A stretch of DNA of 64,000 nucleotides from Flagellimonas sp. MMG031 (GCF_040112705.1 NZ_CP157804.1:1056501-1120500), one strand, 5' to 3'; positions 42,717 through 52,158 are shown, counted from the first letter of the stretch. Program-made: numbers and translations. The notes: generated by a model from the letters alone, not told the origin.

Positions 42717-43010
42717 CTAGGTCCTTTTTCTTTTCAACAGCTGCTCATTGAACTTTTGTTCCAAAAATTCATCTGATAAATCTGGTTTGCCCAAAAGCCA
42801 GGCATCAATGGCCTCCTTATCAAAAAATTTCTGTCGTACATGGGCGTTTTCGCCCATGGGAATCAACCGGAGTGAAGTGAGCTTGTAGATCTTACTTTTT
42901 GACAAGCCCGTATAGGCCACCAAATCATCTACATTCATTACCTGCTTGTTTTGGGCAAGCAGGGTTTTAATTTCTGTTAATAGTCCTACGACTTTCTTTT
43001 CCTCAGTCAT
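42717..43010 (-). CDS. HTH_17 excisionase-like DNA-binding protein
   Basis: A 97-residue protein with VDDLVAYTGLSKSKIYKLTS as the HTH and VRQKFFDKEAIDAWLLG as the wing and helix, the standard first gene of Bacteroidetes mobilisable elements. It probably controls excision and/or the downstream replication genes, with which it forms an operon. Confidence 0.87.
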   Translation of the reverse strand: MTEEKKVVGLLTEIKTLLAQNKQVMNVDDLVAYTGLSKSKIYKLTSLRLIPMGENAHVRQKFFDKEAIDAWLLGKPDLSDEFLEQKFNEQLLKRKRT

Positions 43011-43135
43011 TAGATTTTAGATTTAAATTAATGATTGAGTAAAGGCCTTTACTGTGAATGCGCAAGGCAAACATAGGAAAGCTAATCACGTTAACTGGAA
43101 CAATAAATGGGGCTTGTCAAAGAATTGCGGTAAGT

Positions 43136-43807
43136 TTATTGTTCTCCGAACACTTCAATTATCTTTTCATGCTCAAGAACCACCATTTGCTTATCCTTCA
43201 TTGAAGTGTTCCATCGACTGAAACTTGATTCTAGTGTGTTGGGATTAACAGGATTCCCGTTCATCGAGAACGATTCCCTGATTATTTCGAAAAGCATTTT
43301 CCGCCGAGCTGTATCGATGTCAATTATTCCATCCCTGACAAAACGATGCATCAATGAAAACACAAAGAAATAATTGGCCGAGCTGCCATTTTTTATGAGG
43401 TTACGATTGTTTATTTTGGTTTGGGGAACGTATCCCATCAATAACAAATGAAAATTGTCCAAATCTTCATCCGTCAACAATAATTTTGGGAAATCCTTTC
43501 CGTAAAGATTGATTTTGATCATTTCCAATCCATGTTTGTCCCGGTGGAATCTTTTTAGCCCGGACTGATAGCCAGCGGAAAGAATAATGGTCAGGAAGGC
43601 CATGCTCAAATATCCAGTAAAAATCAGAAGTTGTGTTTTGAATGAATCGGAAAAAGTGAAGGCCGCGATGAAAGCGACAGGTGTCATACAGGTCAAAAGA
43701 AAAAGGATTTTCTTTCCCTCACTTTTATCCAAAGAATGATAAAAGCTTTCCTTTTTCTTCAGAAACTTGTAAAAGAACTTCCCTATGGCCTCTATAACTC
43801 CCTTCAT
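43136..43807 (-). CDS. Membrane protein of unknown function
   Basis: A 223-residue protein with the start at MKGVIEAIGK. Two adjacent transmembrane helices (about 40-60 and 67-87) are followed by a soluble C-terminal domain ending MVVLEHEKIIEVFGEQ. I do not recognise a family. It is the last gene inside the right end of the tRNA-Asp element. Confidence 0.7.
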   Translation of the reverse strand: MKGVIEAIGKFFYKFLKKKESFYHSLDKSEGKKILFLLTCMTPVAFIAAFTFSDSFKTQLLIFTGYLSMAFLTIILSAGYQSGLKRFHRDKHGLEMIKINLYGKDFPKLLLTDEDLDNFHLLLMGYVPQTKINNRNLIKNGSSANYFFVFSLMHRFVRDGIIDIDTARRKMLFEIIRESFSMNGNPVNPNTLESSFSRWNTSMKDKQMVVLEHEKIIEVFGEQ

Positions 43808-43865
43808 TCTAATGAAAATCACAAGATTAACCTAAATGTAAACAAAAGAAATTACCTTTGGAAAG

Positions 43866-43888
43866 TGTTGTACCTATGTTGTACCCAA
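43866..43888. repeat. Integrase arm-type site, right
   Basis: The second copy of the 23-bp repeat of 32030-32052, in the same orientation, 48 bp inside the right att. Confidence 0.7.
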
Positions 43889-43895
43889 GGGAAAG

Positions 43896-43929
43896 AAAAA
43901 AGGCTCCCGATTTCTCGGAAGCCTTGTTA
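43896..43929 (-). terminator. Element-borne replacement terminator for tRNA-Asp
   Basis: A stem GGCTCCCGA / TCGGAAGCC with a 4-base loop and an A tract (T run on the tRNA strand), 16 bp past the tRNA 3' end, inside the element. Confidence 0.75.
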
Positions 43930-43936
43930 TTACTGG

Positions 43937-43980
43937 AGCGGTCTGGACGGGACTCGAACCCGCGACCCCCTGCGTGACAG
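43937..43980 (-). repeat. att site inside intact tRNA-Asp
   Basis: Identical to 31870-31913. Integration here rebuilt the tRNA 3' end from element sequence. Confidence 0.92.
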
Positions 43981-44012
43981 GCAGGTATTCTAACCAACTG
44001 AACTACCAGACC
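43939..44012 (-). tRNA. tRNA-Asp (GTC)
   Basis: 74 nt. The acceptor GGTCTGG pairs with CCAGACC, the discriminator is G, the anticodon loop is CTGTCAC (GTC) and the T arm GGGTTCGAGTCCC. No CCA is encoded. The sequence follows bacterial tRNA-Asp closely. Confidence 0.97.
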
Positions 44013-44137
44013 AATGATTTTATCTTTGTGGGACTCCTGCAACAGCGGGATTCAAATCTTGTTCAATGCTTTTTTAAAGCGAGTGCAAATATACATTCTC
44101 ATTTCGGATATGGCAAAACATTTTTTCAAAAAAAGCA

Positions 44138-45067
44138 TTAGCCAAATTTTTGCCGCTCTATCATAAAGGAATTCAACACTTGTGAGAAGTCAGAACGAAC
44201 ATCCACCCCCACATATTTTATTTGATATTGCGCGCATTTCATCTGGAGCTCCTTTTGGTATTCGGACACTTTTTCCGAGTAGGCCTTTTTAATGGAATCG
44301 GCATATACATCGATGTGGGCACCCGTTTCCACATCCACAAACCGTTTGGGGGCATTGTCAAAATCAAAGCGAAGCTCGTGTTCGTGGTCCAATAAGTGAA
44401 AGAGTACCACCGAATGCTTGTTGTATTTTAAATGGCGCAAAGCTTCAAAGAGCTTTTCTTCTTCGGTTTCTGTCTGGAACATGTCCGTGAACAGAAATAG
44501 TAGACTTCGTCGATGTATCTTTTCCGCTATCTGATGGAGAAAGGTGTAGGTTTTGGTGGTTTGGCTTTGTTTTTTATGGGCAACCACTTCATTCAATTTG
44601 GAATACAGCATTTGAAAGTGCCGTTCACTGTTCTTTTCCGAGGCATGGAACTCATAGCTATCCGAATAAATACTTAGACCCACCGCATCACGCTGTTTTT
44701 TTAATACCTGCATCAACGCAGCAATGGATAGCACACCAAAACCGATTTTGTTGAGATTGTCCAGCGCATAATCCTTTACCTCGGGGTAATACATCGATGT
44801 GGAGTTGTCCAGAATCATGTGGCAGCGCAGATTGGTCTCATCCTCAAAACGTTTGGTGTACAAACGGTCAGTTCGGGCGAACAGTTTCCAATCAATGTGT
44901 TTGGTGCTCTGTCCAGGATTGTAAATCTTGTGCTCCGCAAACTCGGCAGAAAAGCCATGGAAAGGACTTTTGTGGATACCACTGATAAAGCCCTCCACAA
45001 TCTGATGGGCCAAAAGCTCCAAATTTTGGAAGAGATATGCTTTGCTAAGTTCCGACCGTACGTCCAT
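44138..45067 (-). CDS. DUF58/vWA-like protein
   Basis: A 309-residue DUF58 protein: FSAEFAEHKIYNPGQSTKHI leads into DWKLFARTDRLYTKRF, the DUF58 signature. A vWA-like core follows, with a D-x-S-x-S metal site (ILDNSTSMYY). It usually works with MoxR-type AAA ATPases, which are not in this window. It is soluble. Synteny with trxA and dnaE suggests a chromosomal core location. Confidence 0.88.
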   Translation of the reverse strand: MDVRSELSKAYLFQNLELLAHQIVEGFISGIHKSPFHGFSAEFAEHKIYNPGQSTKHIDWKLFARTDRLYTKRFEDETNLRCHMILDNSTSMYYPEVKDYALDNLNKIGFGVLSIAALMQVLKKQRDAVGLSIYSDSYEFHASEKNSERHFQMLYSKLNEVVAHKKQSQTTKTYTFLHQIAEKIHRRSLLFLFTDMFQTETEEEKLFEALRHLKYNKHSVVLFHLLDHEHELRFDFDNAPKRFVDVETGAHIDVYADSIKKAYSEKVSEYQKELQMKCAQYQIKYVGVDVRSDFSQVLNSFMIERQKFG

Positions 45068-45116
45068 AGTTTATTTCAACAGCAATTGGTTTGATTTCGA
45101 TTTACTATCAACGGTT

Positions 45117-45208
45117 GTCAGGTCGAGCGGAGTCGAGACCTCGTTCATTACTAAAATACAATAGGCCTCTCGACTACTTGCCGTCCGGCAGGCGCTCTAG
45201 GTGACATT
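45117..45208. repeat. Interrupted REP-like palindrome
   Basis: GTCGAGCGGAGTCGAGACC and, 40 bp on, CCTCTCGACTA form imperfect arms of the CGACTnCGCTCGA family. The right arm is split by a small GC-rich hairpin (GCCGTCCGGC). Confidence 0.55.
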
Positions 45209-45263
45209 TGTTAACATCAAACGTAATAACCAATTCGTATGGTTTATGAAGACAAGATAAAAT

Positions 45264-45295
45264 AAAAAAGGCTTGGCAAATGCCAAACCTTTTTT
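45264..45295 (-). terminator. trxA terminator
   Basis: A stem around TTGGC / GCCAA extended by AAAAAGG / CCTTTTT, 24 bp after the trxA stop, with a T run on the gene strand. Confidence 0.85.
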
Positions 45296-45318
45296 AAAAT
45301 CCATTATCTAAACAATTA

Positions 45319-45636
45319 TTACAACGCTGCATCGATTGCATCCGTGTACACTTTCTTGGGAGATACGCCTACTTGACGGTTCACTACCTCACCATCTTTA
45401 AATACCAATACGGTAGGGATGTTACGAACGCCGTATTTGGCCGCAAACTGTTGGTTTGCATCAACATCTACCTTACCTACAACAGCTTTGCCCTCGTATT
45501 CCTGTCCAACTTCTTCAATGATCGGACCTACCATTCTACAAGGCCCGCACCATGCTGCCCAAAAGTCAACTAGGACAGGCTTGTCACTTTTTAAAACTAC
45601 TTCGTCAAAAGTTGCATCTGTTATTTCTAGTGCCAT
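45319..45636 (-). CDS. trxA: Thioredoxin
   Basis: A 105-residue protein with the redox site WAAWCGPCRM near residues 27-36 and the cis-Pro segment RNIPTVLVFKDG. It reduces disulphides in cytoplasmic proteins. The start is set at MALEITDATF, matching thioredoxin length; an upstream Met at 45660 adds an unrelated 8 residues. It lies downstream of dnaE on the same strand. Confidence 0.96.
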   Translation of the reverse strand: MALEITDATFDEVVLKSDKPVLVDFWAAWCGPCRMVGPIIEEVGQEYEGKAVVGKVDVDANQQFAAKYGVRNIPTVLVFKDGEVVNRQVGVSPKKVYTDAIDAAL

Positions 45637-45738
45637 CTTATTTATTTTAATATTATGCAAAGTTAGTCAAATAATGCCCACTTAACTTACATTGTGCACA
45701 TTCGTTTTAATTATTGCGCTATTGGCATTCATTATAGG

Positions 45739-48700
45739 TCAGTTCAGCTTGTAATGGATTTCATGGGCCTCCAGTTCGGAAAGCAACTCACTATTGATCT
45801 TCACTTTCTGTTTTCGGCTCGACAATTTAAGCTTGATTTCCTCCTGCATTTCATAAATGATGAAACTTATCGGATGGTCTCCCTTGTGCATTCTCAGGGT
45901 GTCTTTTAAGGTTTGAATACGTTGCTCTTGCAAACGGTCTATGTTCAGTTTGATGGTCAGTTTCTTGGCAAAGGCATCCATAACGTCCTGAAGCTGTTTA
46001 AAATCGTTGAATTGAAGCCGAGGCTCACCCTTTTTGCCTGTTTCCCGGTTGACCCAACCTTCGCGAACAAAGGCCCTCACATGCACAAAGGAATTGATCA
46101 TTAAAAAATGACGGAACTTTAAGTACTCTTCGCCAAAAATGCGCAATTCGTAGGAGTCGTTATAATCTTCCAAGGTGAAAAGTCCCCAACCTTTACCGTT
46201 TTTGGAGACCCGGTGCTGCACGTCGGTAATAACCCCGGCAACCGTAAGTTCACGGTTCACATGCTCCTCCAAACGTGAAAAATCCGATACCGTATTCTTG
46301 CAAAATGCCTTGATTTCTTTTTTGAAATCATCCAAGGGGTGGCCCGAAATATAGATGCCGACCACTTCCTTTTCACGACGTAATTTTTCCATAGTGCCCC
46401 ATTCCTCGCATGGCGGCACAATGGGTTCGGGAATCTGCACCTCGCTGGCCTCTCCAAAAAGGCTTACTTGCGATGAATTTTGGTTCTCCTGAAACTTGGA
46501 ACCGTATTTTACCGCTTTTTCCAAAAAGGAAATTCCATCGCCATCATCATGGAAGTACTGAGCCCGGTGTGTATCTCCGAAGGAATCGAACCCTCCGGCA
46601 AGGGCCAGGTTCTCAAACGCTTTTTTATTGGCGGCACGTAAGTCCACCCGCTTTGCCAAATCAAATATAGATCTGTAAGGACCGTCCTTTTTACGGTTTT
46701 CCACAATGGTCTCGACGGCCGAACGCCCCACACCTTTAATGGCACCCATGCCAAATCGCACCGCATTATCTTTGTTTACGGCGAATTTATAGTAGGATTC
46801 GTTCACGTCCGGACCCAAAACCTCAAGCCCCATACGTTTACATTCCTCCATGAAAAAGGTGACCTGCTTAATGTCGTTCATGTTGTTGGACAGCACTGCG
46901 GCCATGTATTCAGCAGGGTAGTGGGCCTTTAAATAGGCCGTTTGGTACGCGATATAGGCGTAGCAGGTAGAGTGACTTTTGTTGAAAGCGTAGGAGGCAA
47001 AGGCTTCCCAGTCCTTCCATATTTTTTCGAGCACATCACGTGGATGGCCATTTTTTTCGCCGCCATCCAGGAACTGTGGCTTTAGTTTTTCGAGCAGGGC
47101 AAAAATCTTTTTACCCATGGCTTTTCGCAAAACATCGGCATCACCTTTGGAAAAACCTGCCAATTTTTGTGAAAGCAACATCACCTGCTCTTGGTAAACG
47201 GTAATCCCGTAGGTTTCCTTTAAGTACTCCTCCATTTCGGGAAGGTCGTAGGTAATCTCCTCCTCTCCGTGCTTACGGGCAATAAAGCTGGGAATGTATT
47301 CCATGGGTCCCGGGCGGTACAGGGCATTCATGGCGATGAGGTCATCAAAAACCGTAGGCTTTAGGTTTTTCATGTGCTTTTGCATTCCGGGGGATTCGTA
47401 TTGGAATATCCCTACCGTATCACCGCGTTGGAACAGTTCGTATGTTTTTTCATCATCCAGCGGAAAATCATCGGGTACCAAATCAATTCCCGTACGTGCC
47501 TTCACAATCTTAACCGTGTCCTTGATGAGGGTCAAGGTTTTAAGGCCCAAGAAATCCATTTTCAACAGTCCCGCGCTTTCTACTACAGAGTTGTCGAATT
47601 GGGTAACGTACAGATCGGAATCCTTGGCTACGGATACGGGCACAAAATTGGTAATATCGTCCGGGGTGATGATTACCCCACAGGCGTGGATTCCCGTATT
47701 TCGCAGCGAACCTTCGAGCACACGGGCCATTTTTACGGTCTGACCCTCCAAATCGTCGGTTTCTGCAATGTTGAGTAGCTCGTGGACTTTTTCCAGTTCT
47801 TCAGACCGGAATTTCTTCTTTAAATCTGCTTCGTCCACCCCAAAAATTTTATTGAGTTTGGACATGTTGGGAATCAACTTCGCAATACGGTCGGCATCAC
47901 CTAAAGGCAGGTCCAAAACACGTGCAGTATCGCGAATGGACGATTTGGCCGCCATGGTACCGTACGTAATAATCTGCGCCACTTGGTTGGCTCCGTATTT
48001 GTTGATCACATAATCCATGACCCGGCTACGGCCCTCATCATCAAAATCAATATCGATATCGGGCATGGATACCCTGTCCGGATTCAGGAAACGCTCAAAA
48101 AGGAGGTCGTACTTCATCGGGTCGATATTGGTAATCGTCAGACAGTACGCCACTACCGAACCCGCTGCAGAACCCCTTCCCGGTCCCACGGATACGTCCA
48201 TATTCCTTGCTTCGCGGATAAAGTCCTCTACAATCAAAAAATACCCGGGGTATCCCGAATTTTTGATGATTTCCAATTCAAAGTCTATCCGTTCTCTAAT
48301 TTCGTCGGTGAGTTCCCCGTACCGCTTTTCGGCACCTTTGTAGGTAATGTGCCGCAAATAGGCATTCTCGCCTCGATTGCCCCCGTCAATGTCGTCTTGA
48401 GGGTCTTTAAATTCCTCCGGAATACTGAATTTGGGTAGCAAGATATCGCTCGCAAGGTCATAGGGCTCCACCTTGTCCACAATTTCCTTGATGTTGAGAA
48501 TGGCTTCTGGTAGGTCCTTGAAGAGTTCCTTCATCTCATCGGATGACTTAAAATAGTACTCTTGGTTGGGTAGCCCGTAACGGTACCCCCTTCCACGGCC
48601 GATGGGAGTGGATTGCTTTTCACCGTCCTTTACACAGAGTAGAATATCGTGGGCCTCGGCGTCTTTTTTGTCGCAATAATAGGTGTTGTTCGTGGCCACC

Positions 48701-50124
48701 AGCTTAATGTTATGGTCTTTGGCCATGCGCACCAGCACTTGGTTCACCCTGTCCTCGTCTTCCTGACCGTGGCGCATGATTTCGATGTAAAAATCATCCC
48801 CAAATTGCTCTTTCCACCACAAAAGGGCTTCTTCCGCCTGTTTTTCCCCAACATTGAGAATTTTGTTGGGTACTTCGCCATACAGGTTTCCGGTAAGTGC
48901 AATTACATCTTCCTTGTATTCCTCTATGACCTTTTTGTCGATTCTAGGTACATAATAAAAACCATTGGTATAGGCTATGGAGGACATTTTGGCCAAATTG
49001 TGATATCCTTTTTTGTTTTTGGCCAACAACACAATCTGATGCCCGTAGTCCTTTACATTTTTATTGGTGTGGTCCTCACAAACGTAGAATTCGCAACCCA
49101 CAATGGGCGTGATCTCTTTTTCGGTGGGCCGCTCGCCATTGGCAATAAGTTCTTCATTTTTGGCTTTTACCGCCTTGTTGTGCGCCATCACTTCTTTCAC
49201 AAAGTGAAAGGCCCCCATCATATTGGCGTGGTCGGTAAGGGCAACGGCGGGCATGCCATGATTGGCCGTGGCCTTGACCAAATCTTTGATGTTGATGGTG
49301 GATTGGAGCACCGAGAATTGGGAATGGTTGTGCAGATGAACAAAGGGTTCGTCTTCCAATGTTTCCACATTTTCTTGTATTTCCTCGTCGGAAACGCCAC
49401 CCGTATCCTCTGCCCAAAGGGCATCGGCAATTTCTTTTGATGCGGCCTTTAGGTTGATGTGCTTTAAACCGATGAGTTCGATTTCCTGTGGATTGGCCTC
49501 CGAGAACCGCTCAAAATAATCTGGCTGAACGTCGAGCTCTTGGTGGGAGTACTGTTTTTTTCGGACCAATTCCAAAAAGCAACGGGTCGTTGCTTCCACG
49601 TCGGCCGTTGCATTATGCGCTTCGGCAAAAGGTTCCCCGAATAAAAACTCATGGAGTTCAGTAAGGGTCGGCAATTTGAATTTACCGCCGCGTCCTCCAG
49701 GAATCTTACAAAGTTCCGCGGTATGTTCGGTACAGGTGTCCAGAACAGGAAGGGAAGTTAGTGGACTTTCCAATCCTTCGCGATGGAATTCACAACCCAT
49801 TATATTAATGTCGAATCCCACATTTTGGCCCACTACGAACTTGGTTTGCTGGAGCGCGTGATTGAAAGCCTCCAAAACCTCGTTTAAGGGGGAGCCCTTT
49901 TCTTCGGCCAAAGCGGTAGAAATACCATGTATCTGTTCTGATTCGTAGGGAATGTTGAACCCTTCGGGTTTCACCAAAAAGTCTTGGTGTTCTATTAAAT
50001 TACCGAGTTCATCGTGCAACTGCCATGCTATTTGCACACATCTTGGCCAGTTGTCAGTATCGGTAATGGGGGCATCCCAGCGTTTGGGCAAACCTGTGGT
50101 CTCCGTATCAAAGATCAAATACAT
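45739..50124 (-). CDS. dnaE: DNA polymerase III alpha subunit with fused exonuclease
   Basis: A 1461-residue protein. The N-terminal DnaQ-like DEDDh exonuclease starts at residue 4 (FDTETTGLP) and includes the HNATADVEAT segment. The PHP domain begins near 260 (HLHNHSQFS), the polymerase active site is near 688 (PDIDIDFDD), and helix-hairpin-helix and OB regions follow. Standard DnaE is about 1160 residues; the extra 250-300 N-terminal residues are the proofreading fusion seen in Flavobacteriia. This is the replicative polymerase. Confidence 0.96.
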   Translation of the reverse strand: MYLIFDTETTGLPKRWDAPITDTDNWPRCVQIAWQLHDELGNLIEHQDFLVKPEGFNIPYESEQIHGISTALAEEKGSPLNEVLEAFNHALQQTKFVVGQNVGFDINIMGCEFHREGLESPLTSLPVLDTCTEHTAELCKIPGGRGGKFKLPTLTELHEFLFGEPFAEAHNATADVEATTRCFLELVRKKQYSHQELDVQPDYFERFSEANPQEIELIGLKHINLKAASKEIADALWAEDTGGVSDEEIQENVETLEDEPFVHLHNHSQFSVLQSTINIKDLVKATANHGMPAVALTDHANMMGAFHFVKEVMAHNKAVKAKNEELIANGERPTEKEITPIVGCEFYVCEDHTNKNVKDYGHQIVLLAKNKKGYHNLAKMSSIAYTNGFYYVPRIDKKVIEEYKEDVIALTGNLYGEVPNKILNVGEKQAEEALLWWKEQFGDDFYIEIMRHGQEDEDRVNQVLVRMAKDHNIKLVATNNTYYCDKKDAEAHDILLCVKDGEKQSTPIGRGRGYRYGLPNQEYYFKSSDEMKELFKDLPEAILNIKEIVDKVEPYDLASDILLPKFSIPEEFKDPQDDIDGGNRGENAYLRHITYKGAEKRYGELTDEIRERIDFELEIIKNSGYPGYFLIVEDFIREARNMDVSVGPGRGSAAGSVVAYCLTITNIDPMKYDLLFERFLNPDRVSMPDIDIDFDDEGRSRVMDYVINKYGANQVAQIITYGTMAAKSSIRDTARVLDLPLGDADRIAKLIPNMSKLNKIFGVDEADLKKKFRSEELEKVHELLNIAETDDLEGQTVKMARVLEGSLRNTGIHACGVIITPDDITNFVPVSVAKDSDLYVTQFDNSVVESAGLLKMDFLGLKTLTLIKDTVKIVKARTGIDLVPDDFPLDDEKTYELFQRGDTVGIFQYESPGMQKHMKNLKPTVFDDLIAMNALYRPGPMEYIPSFIARKHGEEEITYDLPEMEEYLKETYGITVYQEQVMLLSQKLAGFSKGDADVLRKAMGKKIFALLEKLKPQFLDGGEKNGHPRDVLEKIWKDWEAFASYAFNKSHSTCYAYIAYQTAYLKAHYPAEYMAAVLSNNMNDIKQVTFFMEECKRMGLEVLGPDVNESYYKFAVNKDNAVRFGMGAIKGVGRSAVETIVENRKKDGPYRSIFDLAKRVDLRAANKKAFENLALAGGFDSFGDTHRAQYFHDDGDGISFLEKAVKYGSKFQENQNSSQVSLFGEASEVQIPEPIVPPCEEWGTMEKLRREKEVVGIYISGHPLDDFKKEIKAFCKNTVSDFSRLEEHVNRELTVAGVITDVQHRVSKNGKGWGLFTLEDYNDSYELRIFGEEYLKFRHFLMINSFVHVRAFVREGWVNRETGKKGEPRLQFNDFKQLQDVMDAFAKKLTIKLNIDRLQEQRIQTLKDTLRMHKGDHPISFIIYEMQEEIKLKLSSRKQKVKINSELLSELEAHEIHYKLN

Positions 50125-50213
50125 AAGCTATCGGTCTCGGGTCAAAAAAAGAGTAGCTAAAATTACGGAAGAAGATAGATTTGGTAAAAAAGAGTTGTGA
50201 GGAGTTATTAACT

Positions 50214-50246
50214 AAAAAAAGCCGGGATGTTTCCCGACTTTTTCTT
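50214..50246 (-). terminator. Terminator of the DUF2383-like gene
   Basis: A stem AAAGCCGGGA / TTTCCCGACTTT (one mismatch) with T/A flanks between convergent transcription ends. Confidence 0.8.
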
Positions 50247-50272
50247 CTGTTGGTATCTATTGACTTTTGGAA

Positions 50273-50728
50273 TTACGATACTGCTGTTTCAAATATGTTT
50301 GCCGTCTCCAAGGTCTCCCTGATGGCGTTTCTATGACGCATCAGTAAGCTTTCGGTGGATGGTGGCAACACAAAGTCTTTATCGTGGAGGATATCGTTAT
50401 AAGTGGCAATAGCCTCTTTCTCCCCGCGGTGCACTTCTTCCAGCATAGCTTCTTCATTGTTTTGCGTAAACAGCGATTTAAAATCTATCCAAGATCGGTG
50501 CAAAGTTCCTTTTGCGCTTCCGCCTTTTTCAGGAGCTTGTCCAAAGGAACGTATTTCCGTTTTCAGCTCTTGGCCAAAATTGTAGCGCTGCTTGGCGCTA
50601 TCCATAAAAAATTGTTTAATGGTTGTATTGTCTACCTTTTCAGCTGCTTGTTTAAATCCTTTTTCAGCATCATAGGTTCTTTCCAAAAGTTCGTTCAATT
50701 TGTTCGACATTTCTACAGTGTACTTCAT
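50273..50728 (-). CDS. PA2169-type four-helix-bundle protein (DUF2383)
   Basis: A 151-residue helical protein: LNELLERTYDAEKGFKQAAE, FFMDSAKQRYNFGQEL, EEVHRGEKEAIATYNDIL and LLMRHRNAIRETLE make four helices, with Glu/His residues spaced as in ferritin-like bundles. The family is linked to stress responses, with unknown chemistry. It is a single gene. Confidence 0.85.
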   Translation of the reverse strand: MKYTVEMSNKLNELLERTYDAEKGFKQAAEKVDNTTIKQFFMDSAKQRYNFGQELKTEIRSFGQAPEKGGSAKGTLHRSWIDFKSLFTQNNEEAMLEEVHRGEKEAIATYNDILHDKDFVLPPSTESLLMRHRNAIRETLETANIFETAVS

Positions 50729-50913
50729 AATCTATCTTCATTTTATCGGTTATTGGTCACCGACTCTCGATGACTTCACTATATAAACTACAGATTATCA
50801 ACGGAATAGCAAATCGTAGACAGGGTTTATCAAAGGTTTAACGTGTTGGTGCCCAGTTGTTAAAGTCATTTAACTTTTTTTGTTTGAAACGCTGGGCTAT
50901 AAACAAATAAGTG

Positions 50914-50993
50914 TATATTTGCACCCGCTTAAAGGATAAGCCGTAAAAAAAGAATTAATAACCAGGGTCGGGCACCCTACAAATTAATGTGAT
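50914..50993 (+). promoter_or_regulatory. rpsP-rimM promoter and structured leader
   Basis: A -7 box TATATTTG at 50914-50921 matches TAnnTTTG. The leader holds a GCTTA/TAAGC stem (50927-50941) and a GGGT/ACCC stem (50965-50977) before the rpsP ATG. Confidence 0.6.
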
Positions 50994-51563
50994 ATGCCAG
51001 TTAAAATTAGACTTCAGAGACACGGTAAAAAAGGTAAACCATTCTATTGGGTAGTTGCTGCAGATGTAAGAGCCAAAAGAGATGGTAAGTACTTGGAAAA
51101 ATTGGGAACTTACAATCCAAACACCAATCCAGCTACCATTAACCTAGATATTGACGGAACTGTAAAATGGTTGCAAAATGGTGCGCAGCCAACCGATACG
51201 GCCAGAGCAATTCTTTCTTACAAAGGTGTATTGTTGAAGCACCACTTGTTGGGCGGTGTTCGTAAAGGAGCATTGACCGAAGAGCAGGCTGAAGAAAAAT
51301 TCAATGCTTGGGTAACCGAGAAAGAAAATGCCATCCAAGCCAAGAAAGATGGTTTGAGCAAAGCCGAAGCTGAAGCTCGGGCCAAAGCGTTGGAAGCTGA
51401 AAAAGAGGCAAACGAGAAGCGAATCGCTGCCGCACAACCTGAAGAGGAAGTAGCAGAGGAAGCTGCCGAAGAAACTACGGAAGCTGCTGCAGAGGAAACT
51501 GCTGCTGAAGCACCTGCCGAAGAAGCTCCTGCTGCCGAGGAAGAGGCTGCCAAAGAAGAATAG
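50994..51563 (+). CDS. rpsP: Ribosomal protein S16 with long acidic tail
   Basis: A 189-residue protein starting [20 protein letters not shown], the S16 signature. The S16 core occupies about the first 85 residues, then a helical linker follows. The last about 60 residues are almost only Ala and Glu ([20 protein letters not shown]), about double the usual S16 length. Such tails occur in Bacteroidetes S16. It binds 16S rRNA in early 30S assembly and is co-transcribed with rimM. Confidence 0.96.
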   Translation: MPVKIRLQRHGKKGKPFYWVVAADVRAKRDGKYLEKLGTYNPNTNPATINLDIDGTVKWLQNGAQPTDTARAILSYKGVLLKHHLLGGVRKGALTEEQAEEKFNAWVTEKENAIQAKKDGLSKAEAEARAKALEAEKEANEKRIAAAQPEEEVAEEAAEETTEAAAEETAAEAPAEEAPAAEEEAAKEE

Positions 51564-51575
51564 AAACGTAGGACG

Positions 51576-52103
51576 ATGCGCAAGGAAGACTGCTTCTACC
51601 TGGGCAAAGTCGTTTCAAAATATAGTTTTAAGGGCGAGGTATTGGTCAAATTGGATACCGACGAGCCCGAAATCTACGAGAATATGGAATCAGTTCTTGT
51701 TTCGTTGGGAAACAACCTGATTCCATTTTTTATTGATAGATGTCGATTGCACAAATCCAACCTGTTGCGTATCGATTTCGAAGAGGTAAAGGACGAGCCT
51801 TCGGCAGATAAGTTGATCGGGTCTGAACTGTACCTTCCCTTGACGATGTTGCCCAAACTTAGCGGCAATAAGTTTTACTACCACGAGGTCATTGGCTTTA
51901 CGCTGATGGATGAGGTTCATGGAGATATCGGGGTTATTGCTTCCGTAAACGACAATGCTTCCCAGGACTTATTTGAAGTTAAAAAAGGGGACAAAGAACT
52001 TTTCATTCCCATCACCGATGAGATCATCACCAAAGTAGATCGGGAAAATAAGTCTATCCATGTAAGGACACCCGAAGGTTTGGTGGAGTTGTATCTGAGC
52101 TAG
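51576..52103 (+). CDS. rimM: 16S rRNA processing / 30S maturation factor RimM
   Basis: A 175-residue protein: N-terminal RimM domain (CFYLGKVVSKYSFKGEVLVK) and C-terminal PRC-barrel (YYHEVIGFTLMDEVHGDIGV, then LFIPITDEIITKVD). It assists maturation of the 30S head. It starts 12 bp after rpsP, the usual order. Confidence 0.95.
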   Translation: MRKEDCFYLGKVVSKYSFKGEVLVKLDTDEPEIYENMESVLVSLGNNLIPFFIDRCRLHKSNLLRIDFEEVKDEPSADKLIGSELYLPLTMLPKLSGNKFYYHEVIGFTLMDEVHGDIGVIASVNDNASQDLFEVKKGDKELFIPITDEIITKVDRENKSIHVRTPEGLVELYLS

Positions 52104-52111
52104 AAAAAAGA

Positions 52112-52134
52112 AAGGAGGCAACTTGGCCTCCCCT
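52112..52134. terminator. rpsP-rimM terminator (weak, two-way)
   Basis: A GGAGGC / GCCTCC stem with a 6-base loop just after rimM and before a convergent gene. The T run is poor. Confidence 0.6.
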
Positions 52135-52158
52135 CTTACAATCGAAAGCAATGAAAAT

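Larger units (their letters stand above)
31870..43980. mobile_element. 12.1-kb integrative mobilisable element in tRNA-Asp
   Basis: Bounded by 44-bp direct repeats of the tRNA-Asp 3' end (31870-31913 and 43937-43980), with 23-bp repeats inside each end. It encodes an integrase (frameshifted), MobC, a relaxase, a toprim protein, a primase/helicase and an HTH protein, but no transfer apparatus. It should therefore move only with help from a conjugative element. Passengers are a DUF4143 ATPase, lipoproteins, a cation transporter and a beta-barrel fragment. Confidence 0.9.

Noticed and set aside
47294..49440. Long open frames on the plus strand inside dnaE (for example 48649-49440)
   Set aside because: Antisense shadows of dnaE; the dnaE motifs run through without interruption.
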